DNA of 64,000 nucleotides. Origin: Acinetobacter wuhouensis. Its GTDB lineage: Bacteria; Pseudomonadota; Gammaproteobacteria; Pseudomonadales; Moraxellaceae. Under the pieces are notes generated by a model, which saw only the letters and a program-made list of their open reading frames with translations, was not told where the DNA came from and did no database searches. Numbering within the stretch: the stretch's first letter is position 1; each line of letters starts with the position of its first letter. Below, piece by piece: positions 1-7,575 of the stretch. Position numbers and translations under genes: made by a program. The stretch is taken from positions 124,001-188,000 of the forward strand of contig NZ_CP031716.1 in NCBI RefSeq assembly GCF_001696605.3, written 5' to 3'.

Positions 1-8
1 TTTTTCAT
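1..8 (-). CDS. 5' end of a truncated minus-strand gene (start codon only)
   Basis: Read on the minus strand, the first bases give AAGGAG, six bases, then ATG AAA, a textbook ribosome binding site and start. Only two codons lie in the window, so the product cannot be named. It is divergent from the reductase-like gene at 271. Confidence 0.5.
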
Positions 9-270
9 TTAACGCTCCTTTTTTCAGCAGATTCTGAAATTCATTTATATGCCCATTATATTGTTATAAATTGATGGATTAAGCATGAATTTCAAGCAGA
101 ATTTTGTTACTTGATCGGTAGAGATGATGAGTTTGCATAGCCATCTTTTATTCAAAATATGACTTCACTATTGATGAGCTAAATAGAAATAGCCAAGCGA
201 TTGTAGTGAATATCAATACTAAAAGGATTTGATATACTTGAGGCAAATGGGATGGTTTATAGGGAATTGA

Positions 271-798
271 ATGAGTATTGAAATAAAAGGTTATATTGCG
301 ACAAGTGCAGATGGCTATATTGCAACAAAAGATGGCTCAGTTGAATTTTTAACACCTTATCAAGCAATTGACTGTGGCTATAACGACTTTATTCAAGAGA
401 TTGATATTGTCGTTATGGGACGTAAAACCTATGAAGTGATCTGTTCTTTTGGTGGAGAATGGCCATATCCTGATCAAAAAGGATTTATCGTCACTTCTGA
501 TCTTTCATTGGATTTAATACATTCATCACTTTCTCTATGGAATCAAGGTGTTCATGAATTGGTTGAACATCTTAGACAAAACTTTGAGGGGAATGTCTGG
601 GTTGTCGGGGGAACACAGTTACAGAACTATTTTCTTGAGCACAATTTGCTGAATAGTCTGGAAATTTTTGTGATGCCTGTGCTGCTTGGTGAGGGCATTC
701 CGCTGTTTCCAAGTTTTAAATCCAATGTTCAACCGTTGAAATCTATACAGGCTGAAATGATTGAAAATACGATCATTAAAACAACTTATATTTTCTAA
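271..798 (+). CDS. Dihydrofolate reductase family protein (RibD C-terminal-like)
   Basis: The 175-residue protein has the RibD-C/DHFR-like fold pattern. There is an N-terminal strand with ADGYIA (about residues 13-18), VMGRKTYE (48-55), the nucleotide-binding VVGGTQL (111-117) and a C-terminal MPVLLGEGIPLF (134-145). Members of this family are small NAD(P)H-dependent reductases of mostly unknown substrate. The true folate and riboflavin enzymes are different, longer proteins, so neither folA nor ribD is implied. It is a single-gene unit, followed by a strong terminator at 838. The start at 271 follows a weak GGGAATTG-type ribosome binding site. The family call is solid and the substrate is unknown. 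Confidence 0.85.
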   Translation: MSIEIKGYIATSADGYIATKDGSVEFLTPYQAIDCGYNDFIQEIDIVVMGRKTYEVICSFGGEWPYPDQKGFIVTSDLSLDLIHSSLSLWNQGVHELVEHLRQNFEGNVWVVGGTQLQNYFLEHNLLNSLEIFVMPVLLGEGIPLFPSFKSNVQPLKSIQAEMIENTIIKTTYIF

Positions 799-837
799 TG
801 ATCACTTAAAAATAATGTTTTTCAATTGATGATGAAT

Positions 838-880
838 GCTGTTGCAAATCGCAAGGTATTTGCAACAGCTTATATTTTAT
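838..880 (+). terminator. Intrinsic terminator after the DHFR-family gene
   Basis: GCTGTTGCAAAT (838-849) and ATTTGCAACAGC (858-869) form a perfect 12-bp stem with an 8-base loop, followed by a T-rich run (TTATATTTTATT). Confidence 0.85.
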
Positions 881-958
881 TGGTTGTAAAGAATTGGGAA
901 TAAATTTTCAATCCATTAATATTATTGAAGATGAAAAATTTAAAAAGTAGGAATAAAA

Positions 959-1600
959 ATGAAAGACCTTATAAAAAGTATTATGATCGTAGTCAGTATT
1001 TTTCAAATGCAAAACTGTTTTGCAGAGGGCGTAGAAGCATCTGTTCGTCAAGATATTGTATCTATGCTTGGAGGGGGCTCTGAAAATAGTCCTGTTCAAG
1101 TTGAAACAGATGGAGTTTATGTTGATTCTAAGGTCTGTAAAAATTCGCCAAGTCCTCTAACCGTACAACTTAAAGATCGACTGAAGATTCAACAAGATCA
1201 AGCTTTGATCGGATTATTTCAGCAAATCTTATGCGCCCCAAGAAACGATCAATTAGACATCGATTTAACCCCTTTCTCTGCCAACTTATATGAATCTATA
1301 CCTGTTGAGATGGTGTTGTATTCTCGTCAACAAGAATTAGGTCGATGGTTGCTAGATAATAATGAATTTTCAGTTGCTTTTGCCCCTATTCATAAAAATC
1401 AAATGAAGATCAACCTAACAGGTTTGAATCCTAACAGTAGTATTCCTGCTGTTACATTTTGGCAAACCCTCTCGCCAGAACATATTCGTGTATGGTATGG
1501 ACAATTTAAAATGGCACCTTCAGACGCAATAATTTTTGATTTTAAATTTGAAAATAAAAAATGGCTTTTAACCTATATTTGGATTGGTTCACGAATCTAA
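959..1600 (+). CDS. Putative secreted protein of unknown function
   Basis: I do not recognise a family for this 213-residue protein. Residues 1-22 look like a Sec signal peptide: a lysine near the N-terminus, the hydrophobic run IMIVVSIF, and CFA before Glu as a plausible signal peptidase I site. The mature part has two further cysteines (in KVCKN and ILCAP) that could form a disulfide, and it ends with a hydrophobic, aromatic segment (KKWLLTYIWIG). The start is supported by a TAGGAA-type site shortly upstream. It is a single-gene unit, probably periplasmic. The function is not inferable from context. Confidence 0.65.
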   Translation: MKDLIKSIMIVVSIFQMQNCFAEGVEASVRQDIVSMLGGGSENSPVQVETDGVYVDSKVCKNSPSPLTVQLKDRLKIQQDQALIGLFQQILCAPRNDQLDIDLTPFSANLYESIPVEMVLYSRQQELGRWLLDNNEFSVAFAPIHKNQMKINLTGLNPNSSIPAVTFWQTLSPEHIRVWYGQFKMAPSDAIIFDFKFENKKWLLTYIWIGSRI

Positions 1601-1618
1601 AGTCTGAGTGATTCAGTG

Positions 1619-1641
1619 CTCATGTAGGGGGGATACATGAG
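1619..1641. terminator. Hairpin between convergent genes, possible terminator
   Basis: CTCATGTA (1619-1626) and TACATGAG (1634-1641) form a perfect 8-bp stem with a G-rich loop. It lies between the secreted protein gene (+) and the DUF924 gene (-). There is no strong T-run on either side, so terminator function is uncertain. Confidence 0.45.
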
Positions 1642-1649
1642 TATTATGC

Positions 1650-2189
1650 TCAAAAACTACTATTCGGCTGTGTTAAAAACTCAATTTCTTCCACAGTCGA
1701 TTCACGTCCTAAGATTTCATTACGATGTGGATAGCGTCCAAAACGATCAATAATAACTTTATGCTTTTTCTCAAAATCTAAATTGATTGGATTGCCTAAA
1801 CCTTCAAATAATTTTAATGCTTGTTCATGAATGATCTTGGATTCACTGTGCATAAAAGGCATATATAAAAATGAACGTTGCTCAGGTCTTAAATTTTGAT
1901 CCAATCCCAGTTGGATCGTTTCCTGTGCTAAAGCCAAAGCCATTGGGTCTTGCGCAAAAGAGGCAGGGCGATCACGATATAAATTTCGTGAAAATTGATC
2001 CAAAACAATAATTTCAGCCAAACGACCTTCGGCATTTTCTCGCCATGACCAAAGTTCAGCTTGGCGTGCTTGCTCTAGAGTGTCTAAAAATTGATTGCGA
2101 AGTTGTTGATCGAATGCATCACTCTTTGCAAACCAGTAGGGTTGAGTTTCAGCGCTAAACCAAAAATCGAGAACAGTTTGATAATTCAT
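1650..2189 (-). CDS. DUF924 family protein
   Basis: The 179-residue protein matches the DUF924 family, which is alpha-helical and TPR-like. Landmarks are LDFWFS near the N-terminus, LDQFSRNLYR at about 63-72, LYMPFMHSES at about 108-117, and DRFGRYPHRNEILGR near the C-terminus, the usual family signature. The length is typical and the reading frame is intact. Biochemical function is unknown for the family. The gene is a single minus-strand unit, divergent from gshA across a roughly 240-bp spacer. Confidence 0.88.
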   Translation of the reverse strand: MNYQTVLDFWFSAETQPYWFAKSDAFDQQLRNQFLDTLEQARQAELWSWRENAEGRLAEIIVLDQFSRNLYRDRPASFAQDPMALALAQETIQLGLDQNLRPEQRSFLYMPFMHSESKIIHEQALKLFEGLGNPINLDFEKKHKVIIDRFGRYPHRNEILGRESTVEEIEFLTQPNSSF

Positions 2190-2330
2190 AACTTTTATAA
2201 AACCTTAATTTTTACAGATTGTTAGTGGGTATTTAGTAATAAAAACATATATTTTAGATATCTTGTAGTCTTCATTTGTGATAAAAAATTGCCGAAAATA
2301 AAATGAATATTGAATGCAAAAATCGATGAA

Positions 2331-2362
2331 TATACGTGTATATCGATAAATCACGTTATACT
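2331..2362 (+). promoter_or_regulatory. Putative gshA promoter region
   Basis: A TATACT -10-like hexamer lies at 2357-2362, about 67 bases before the gshA start; no good -35 is visible. An imperfect palindrome (TATAC-GT-GTATA, 2331-2342) flanked by ATCGAT on both sides lies just upstream. The TATACTGC...TCCAAAA sequence recurs before gshB. Confidence 0.4.
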
Positions 2363-2428
2363 GCGAGCATCCAAAACATTTTATTTGAATAAATTCTTAA
2401 GAGAAGCCTTTAAGATAAGCGAGTCAGT

Positions 2429-4006
2429 ATGAGTCAACCCGAAGCGATTTCCCAATCTATTTTACCAAGTTGGGTGGATTCTGCCTTATTCAAAGGGATG
2501 TTACGTGGGATTGAGCGTGAAAGTTTGCGTATGCAAAGCAACGGCTTTTTATCACAAGCAGATCATCCAAAATCACTCGGTTCTGCGCTGACGCATCCGC
2601 ATATCACCACAGATTATTCTGAAGCCTTGATGGAGTTTATTACCCCACCGAAAGAAAGCATTCCTGAAGCATTGTCATTTTTGGCAGATGTGCATGCAGT
2701 GGTGAATCGTCATTTAGAAAATGATGAAAAATTGTGGACATTGTCTATGCCATGTATGTTGGACGATCAAGAAGAAAATATTCGTTTGGCACAATATGGC
2801 ACTTCAAATATTGGTAAATTCAAAACTTTATATCGTCATGGTTTAGGCATTCGCTATGGTCGCCGTATGCAGACCATTTCAGGTGTGCATTACAACGTTT
2901 CTTTCCCTGATGCGTTATTTGAACAATTACAACAGCATGAAACTGATGAAGCACTGAAAGCACTCAGTCTGCAAGATTACCGTAGTCATCGTTATTTGGG
3001 CTTAATTCGTAATTTTATTCGCCTTACACCATTAGTCATGTACCTTGTTGGCGCAAGTCCGTCAGTATGTAAATGTTTTATGACAGGACGTGAGCATCAT
3101 TTATTACCGTTGATCAAAGGAACGCTATTCTTACCTTATGCAACAGCATTGCGAATGGGGCGTTTTGGTTATCAAAATTCTGCGCAGAAACAATTGGGCA
3201 TTCATTACAACAATTTAGAATGCTATGTCGCTGAGTTACAAAAAGCGGTAAATACGCCGTATGCGCAATTCAGTCGTTTAGGATTGAGTGATGCCAATGG
3301 TGAGCCGAATCAAATCAATGATCACGTGCTACAAATTGAAAATGAATATTACAGTTTAGTTCGTCCGAAACAAGTGCCGAAAGCAGGTGAAACACCATCT
3401 CAAGCTTTGGCAAATCGTGGCATTGGCTATGTGGAATTACGTGCAGTTGACGTGAACCCGTATAGTGCAATCGGGATCGATGAAGATACCGCAGGTTTCT
3501 TAGAGGTTGTGGCGCTATATTGCTTACTCAAAGACAGTCCAGATTTGTTAGATGCTGAACAAGACATTATCGAGCAGAACCAAGCTGAAGTGGTCAATCG
3601 TGGTCGTGCGCCAAATGCCAAAATTATCGAAGCGGGTCAAGAAACTCCATTATTAGTATGGATTCAACAACATATCACTGCAATGCAACCACTTGCCGAT
3701 GTCCTAAATCAAAGCTATGCAACGGATTTGTATCGTCAAGCCCTAGCTGTAATGCAAACCCGTGTTGATGATGTGGATCAGACTCTATCTGCGCATGTGA
3801 TTGAAGATACCATGAAACAAGGCGGGACTTGGGGTTTTGGTAGCTATATGGCAAACCAACATATTGAAAGTTACGAACAACATGTATTAAGTCCAGAAAC
3901 TTTAGCGTATTTTGAGGAACTTACTCAAAGTTCTCTCGCAGAACAACAGCAACTTGAACAAGATACAAGTATAAGTTTTGAAGATTACTTGAGTAAATTT
4001 AGATAA
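2429..4006 (+). CDS. gshA: Glutamate-cysteine ligase
   Basis: Proteobacterial type-1 gamma-glutamylcysteine synthetase of 525 residues, the expected length. It makes gamma-Glu-Cys from Glu, Cys and ATP, the first and committed step of glutathione synthesis in the cytoplasm. Visible landmarks are GIERESLRM near residues 27-35, the TTDYSEALMEFITPP block, and YGRRMQTISGVHYN, the family's substrate/ATP-site region. VELRAVDVNPYSAIGID follows in the C-terminal half. It stands alone upstream of dsbB, while the partner gshB is near 22.7 kb, so the pathway is not one operon. Both genes share a similar sequence around the predicted -10. Confidence 0.96.
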   Translation: MSQPEAISQSILPSWVDSALFKGMLRGIERESLRMQSNGFLSQADHPKSLGSALTHPHITTDYSEALMEFITPPKESIPEALSFLADVHAVVNRHLENDEKLWTLSMPCMLDDQEENIRLAQYGTSNIGKFKTLYRHGLGIRYGRRMQTISGVHYNVSFPDALFEQLQQHETDEALKALSLQDYRSHRYLGLIRNFIRLTPLVMYLVGASPSVCKCFMTGREHHLLPLIKGTLFLPYATALRMGRFGYQNSAQKQLGIHYNNLECYVAELQKAVNTPYAQFSRLGLSDANGEPNQINDHVLQIENEYYSLVRPKQVPKAGETPSQALANRGIGYVELRAVDVNPYSAIGIDEDTAGFLEVVALYCLLKDSPDLLDAEQDIIEQNQAEVVNRGRAPNAKIIEAGQETPLLVWIQQHITAMQPLADVLNQSYATDLYRQALAVMQTRVDDVDQTLSAHVIEDTMKQGGTWGFGSYMANQHIESYEQHVLSPETLAYFEELTQSSLAEQQQLEQDTSISFEDYLSKFR

Positions 4007-4057
4007 ATTTTGAATAAAGTATTGATTCATATACTCATGCAATAATGGGGAAATTCC

Positions 4058-4552
4058 ATGCAATGGCGTAGTTATCGCTTCGTAAGTGGTTTTTTGTTTT
4101 TGGCAAGTGTCATTGGAATGTCATTTGCGTTGTTTTTAGAGCATGTGCAAGGACTTGATCCTTGCCCGCTTTGCGTATTTCAACGGATTGGTCTGATTGG
4201 TTTAGGATTCATTTCCCTCATTGCGTTTTTGCATAACCCTAAAACCAATGTGTTTAAGCGTCTTTATAGTTTCTTAGGTTTAGTCGCGATTTCATGGTCA
4301 GCCGGTGTTGCTGCACGTCATGTGTGGCTACAACATTTGCCAAAAGACCAAGTGCCGAGTTGTGGTCCGGGTTTGGATTATTGGGTAGATACATTACCGC
4401 TCAAATCTGTGTTTGAAAATGTCCTCAAAGGCTCTGGTGAGTGTGCCATGGTGGATTGGACATTCTTGGGGCAGTCTTTACCGACATGGTCATTGTTGTT
4501 CTTTAGTGTATTAGCTTTGATCAGTCTATGGCAACTATTCCGTAAATATTAA
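4058..4552 (+). CDS. dsbB: Disulfide bond formation protein B
   Basis: Inner-membrane quinone reductase that reoxidises DsbA. The 164-residue protein has four hydrophobic segments (about 8-28, 42-60, 68-86 and 142-162). The two expected redox pairs are present: CPLC (Cys36, Cys39) in the first periplasmic loop, and Cys102/Cys129 in the second loop. GVAARHVWLQ matches the conserved quinone-side region. It lies 51 bp after gshA and could be cotranscribed. A terminator follows at 4564. Confidence 0.95.
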   Translation: MQWRSYRFVSGFLFLASVIGMSFALFLEHVQGLDPCPLCVFQRIGLIGLGFISLIAFLHNPKTNVFKRLYSFLGLVAISWSAGVAARHVWLQHLPKDQVPSCGPGLDYWVDTLPLKSVFENVLKGSGECAMVDWTFLGQSLPTWSLLFFSVLALISLWQLFRKY

Positions 4553-4563
4553 AATGCATAATG

Positions 4564-4589
4564 GAGCTGGTGAAAACTGGCTCTTTTTA
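4564..4589 (+). terminator. Intrinsic terminator after dsbB
   Basis: GAGCTGGT (4564-4571) pairs with ACTGGCTC (4576-4583), using two G-U wobbles, around a GAAA loop. A T-run follows. Confidence 0.75.
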
Positions 4590-4621
4590 TATTTAAATTT
4601 AAAAATAATCAGTATCTTAAA

Positions 4622-5353
4622 ATGAAAAGAATCCTTTTAGTTGCTAGTCTTTTTATACCATCCTTTAGCTTTGCGCAGTCGAATAATTTCGGTTTGATTC
4701 AGGATAAAGATGGTTATGTCAATGTTCGAGATCAAGCATCTCTAAAAGCTAAAGTAATTGGGCGTTTAAATAATCAAACAGTTGTATCGCTTGATTCAGG
4801 AGGTAATTCAACGGTTTTTTATTTGATTAAAGCAGATGGTCTAAATGAAGAAGGTTTTATTCATAAAAGCCGTATCAATCCATTCGGTGGCTATCAACGT
4901 TGGAAGCTTAAAGATCATTACTCAGATAAAGCAATTTATCAATTTGCAGATAATTTTGTTGAACTACAGGTAAAAATAGCACAATTCACTGAAAAAGATT
5001 TTAAAAAAACAATTCCTAAAGGCTTAAAAATGGCATTTTATACATATTATAAAAATAAAGAATTTTTTGGAACTGATGGAGATATTCCTGAAAAAGGAAT
5101 GGGGCAGTTTAAGCAAATTCTTATTAATTTTAATGGTGAAAATATTGTTATTCCTGCACAAAAATTGGAGCAGTATTTCTTTCCATTAGATCGCTACGGA
5201 AATCTGTACGATTTTGAACAAGCTGAGGTTTATAGCAAAGGTAATGATTTATATGTAATTAATACTTTAACTATAGGTGGTGCAGCTCAATATAATATGG
5301 TAATCCATATTCAAAATGGTCTAGTAAAACCCATTCAAGCATGGTCTGAATAA
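4622..5353 (+). CDS. Secreted SH3-like domain protein
   Basis: The 243-residue protein has a signal peptide (MKR, hydrophobic core, SFA before Gln at about residue 18) and then a bacterial SH3-like domain at roughly 28-85 (DGYVNVRDQASLKAKVIGRL, then EEGFIHKSRI). Such domains usually bind peptidoglycan or other periplasmic ligands. The remaining 150 residues match nothing I recognise and include a lysine-rich segment. Start choice: the ATG directly precedes a good signal sequence, though no strong ribosome binding site is visible. It is convergent with the hydrolase gene. Confidence 0.75.
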   Translation: MKRILLVASLFIPSFSFAQSNNFGLIQDKDGYVNVRDQASLKAKVIGRLNNQTVVSLDSGGNSTVFYLIKADGLNEEGFIHKSRINPFGGYQRWKLKDHYSDKAIYQFADNFVELQVKIAQFTEKDFKKTIPKGLKMAFYTYYKNKEFFGTDGDIPEKGMGQFKQILINFNGENIVIPAQKLEQYFFPLDRYGNLYDFEQAEVYSKGNDLYVINTLTIGGAAQYNMVIHIQNGLVKPIQAWSE

Positions 5354-5359
5354 TAAAAA

Positions 5360-5376
5360 GCCAACTCGAAGTTGGC
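5360..5376. terminator. Bidirectional terminator between convergent genes
   Basis: GCCAACT (5360-5366) and AGTTGGC (5370-5376) form a 7-bp stem around CGA. The A-run on the left gives a T-run for minus-strand transcripts, so it mainly serves the hydrolase gene. Confidence 0.75.
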
Positions 5377-5399
5377 ATTTGTGATCAGTAGATTCTCGA

Positions 5400-6731
5400 T
5401 TAGGTTTCTACAATACCTTGCATACTTTCTAATTTAATTAAATACTTACGGATTTGTTCTTCTGCAAGCTCATCATGATGCGGATAAAACCATTTGGCAA
5501 TCTGTTCTGCGACCAATGGATGATACTGAATATCAAAATGGTTTAAGCCATAGAAAACAGCCTTATGTGATTCAGGTAATTTCAATTGAAAACGTGGATT
5601 TGGGTGTTCACCCAAAGCACTTTTTACACTGACGAGATAGTCACCAATGACTTTTAAAGTACGGTTCTTACGATTTTCAAACTCTAAAGTTCCTGCGATT
5701 AAAAAGGTATTGATGTGTGATGGGAGTGGTGCTGGTTTACGGTTATCGTCCATTAAGCCGATACGTGCATTATTATGTTCCCAGTCATCATCACGGACAC
5801 TACCAAAACGCAGGTCTAAAATACCGTTACTGCGAATGTTGACCACATGGCTGATGATTTTAACAATTGGGAAGTTGCCAATTTTATCTTGGATTGCGAA
5901 ACCGAAACGTTCCAATACTGCACCGTGATGTGGTGAGCCAATACATACAAGATTTTCAACCATATGCAACCATTGATGCATATTCTGTTTACCATAAAAC
6001 AAAGCACTGCGAGAAACTAAACCGCCCATACTATGACCAATCAGGTCAATACTGGTGATACGTGGATTACGTTTGACTAAATCTTCTAAGATATTGGCAA
6101 GTGAACGTCCATTGGCTGAAATACGACGTCCTGTGTTGTAGTGCAAATACAACATGGTATTGTTATCACGCTGAGCCAGTAATTTTTCACCGATTCCACC
6201 ATTACCACGATTACTCCAATCTTGATAATTCATGCATAAACCGTGTGAAAAAATCACCACACGCCCCGCTAAATCACCTTGTTGTAATGCGCCATAGCGA
6301 TCATAGAGTACTGGAGAAAGTGCAAGTGGATTATGGGTTGCCAATAAGTAATCGCCAAGTACACCATTCAAAGCACTGACCAAAAAGGTCATATATGATG
6401 TGAGTGACTTTTCATGCAAATTTGGAAAGCGTTCAATGGTTTTTCGTAAAACAGGAGCAAGTAAGTGGCTACCGTAATTTTGTAGTGCGTTATAGCCGAA
6501 TTGATAGAATTTATCGACAATTGGACGTGACTGAAAGCGTTTGGCTTTGGTTTTACTTAAACCAAAAATACTCAGTAACATTTCACGTTGAATCGACTGG
6601 ATAAAGTCCTGAACAACACCGCTCAATGGTGTACTCACCAATTGTGCTAAACCTTCAAGTACGTCCGCCTGACTTGGAGGCGAACGATCCCACTTACAAT
6701 ATGTTTCGTGTAAAGGGGTTAAACTTGGCAT
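5400..6731 (-). CDS. Alpha/beta hydrolase, lipase-like
   Basis: The 443-residue protein has a conserved helical N-terminal part (about 1-150) and an alpha/beta-hydrolase core. The core shows VVIFSHGLCMN (158-168) as the oxyanion-hole strand and IGHSMGG (231-237) with Ser234 as nucleophile. SPHHGAVLERFG follows, typical of PGAP1/DUF676-like lipases and esterases. A late His in NHFDIQYHPLV may complete the triad. No signal peptide is evident, so it is probably cytoplasmic. The substrate is unknown. It is divergent from yqiA across a spacer rich in palindromes, and its transcript probably ends at 5360. Confidence 0.82.
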   Translation of the reverse strand: MPSLTPLHETYCKWDRSPPSQADVLEGLAQLVSTPLSGVVQDFIQSIQREMLLSIFGLSKTKAKRFQSRPIVDKFYQFGYNALQNYGSHLLAPVLRKTIERFPNLHEKSLTSYMTFLVSALNGVLGDYLLATHNPLALSPVLYDRYGALQQGDLAGRVVIFSHGLCMNYQDWSNRGNGGIGEKLLAQRDNNTMLYLHYNTGRRISANGRSLANILEDLVKRNPRITSIDLIGHSMGGLVSRSALFYGKQNMHQWLHMVENLVCIGSPHHGAVLERFGFAIQDKIGNFPIVKIISHVVNIRSNGILDLRFGSVRDDDWEHNNARIGLMDDNRKPAPLPSHINTFLIAGTLEFENRKNRTLKVIGDYLVSVKSALGEHPNPRFQLKLPESHKAVFYGLNHFDIQYHPLVAEQIAKWFYPHHDELAEEQIRKYLIKLESMQGIVET

Positions 6732-6819
6732 TGTTATTTCCTCATCCTAATTGATCCATAACAAAGACTTTATTTTTGTCGAAGATCAATGTATAAATTC
6801 CTAAGCAATCATCTTATCT

Positions 6820-6931
6820 TGTTCATCCTGAACATTTAATTAAAATACAGATGTTTGCAATTTTGTTTTAATTTTTTGTCGGACAAAACACGACCATATA
6901 CAAATTAAAACATATTGTGACGAATATCACA
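6820..6931. promoter_or_regulatory. Cluster of three palindromes including a perfect CRP/Vfr-type dyad
   Basis: In the divergent spacer lie TGTTCA-TCC-TGAACA (6820-6834), TTTTGTC-G-GACAAAA (6874-6888) and TGTGA-CGAATA-TCACA (6916-6931). The last matches the CRP/Vfr consensus TGTGA-N6-TCACA in both half-sites. It lies about 44 bases before the yqiA start and 185 bases before the hydrolase start. Confidence 0.6.
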
Positions 6932-6974
6932 TTAAAAACTAAAACATGAGCGATGAAAAAGCAATTTATTTCCA

Positions 6975-7559
6975 ATGAATATTATCTATTTACATGGTTT
7001 TAAAAGTAGCCCTTTATCGATCAAAGGGCAACAATTAGATGAATATTGTCGAAACCATTCATCGAATAATGTTTATTTACCCGATTTAAATCAACATCCT
7101 CAAATGGTTTTAGATCAAATCTCTCAATTGATTGAAGAACTACCAGATGTTGGTCTAGTGGGGAGTAGTCTTGGTGGTTTTTATGCGACACAATTGGTCG
7201 CCAAATACGGTGTGCCTGCTGTTTTAATTAATCCCGCTATGCGACCATGGGCTTTGTTTCGCGAACTATTTGGAATGGAGCATATTCCGCTCAAAGTGAC
7301 TGAACAATGGACATTAGACCATGCACAACTTGATCACTTAGAAGCGATTGCTGTGCCATTTGTGCAAGATGCAGACAAAATCATGGTTTTACTGCAACAA
7401 GGCGATGAAATTTTGGATTATCGTGAAGCTGAACGCTATTATAGTGCAGCGCCACATTCATCATTGATCATGACTGAAATGCATGGTAATCATGCGATGG
7501 AAAATTTTGCAGATAAAATCCCGATGATTTTGGAATTTTTATCCAACTCCGTAAAATAA
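6975..7559 (+). CDS. yqiA: YqiA-family esterase
   Basis: UPF0227/YqiA alpha/beta hydrolase of 194 residues, the usual length. It begins MNIIYLHGFKSSP, has the nucleophile elbow GSSLGG (63-68, Ser65), and a C-terminal MHGNHAMENF with the likely catalytic His. The E. coli homologue hydrolyses short acyl-CoA and ester substrates in vitro; its physiological role is unclear. It lies 16 bp upstream of parE, as in enterobacteria, and was probably cotranscribed with it. The start codon follows only a weak ribosome binding site. Confidence 0.9.
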   Translation: MNIIYLHGFKSSPLSIKGQQLDEYCRNHSSNNVYLPDLNQHPQMVLDQISQLIEELPDVGLVGSSLGGFYATQLVAKYGVPAVLINPAMRPWALFRELFGMEHIPLKVTEQWTLDHAQLDHLEAIAVPFVQDADKIMVLLQQGDEILDYREAERYYSAAPHSSLIMTEMHGNHAMENFADKIPMILEFLSNSVK

Positions 7560-7575
7560 AAGGAAAAACATTAAC

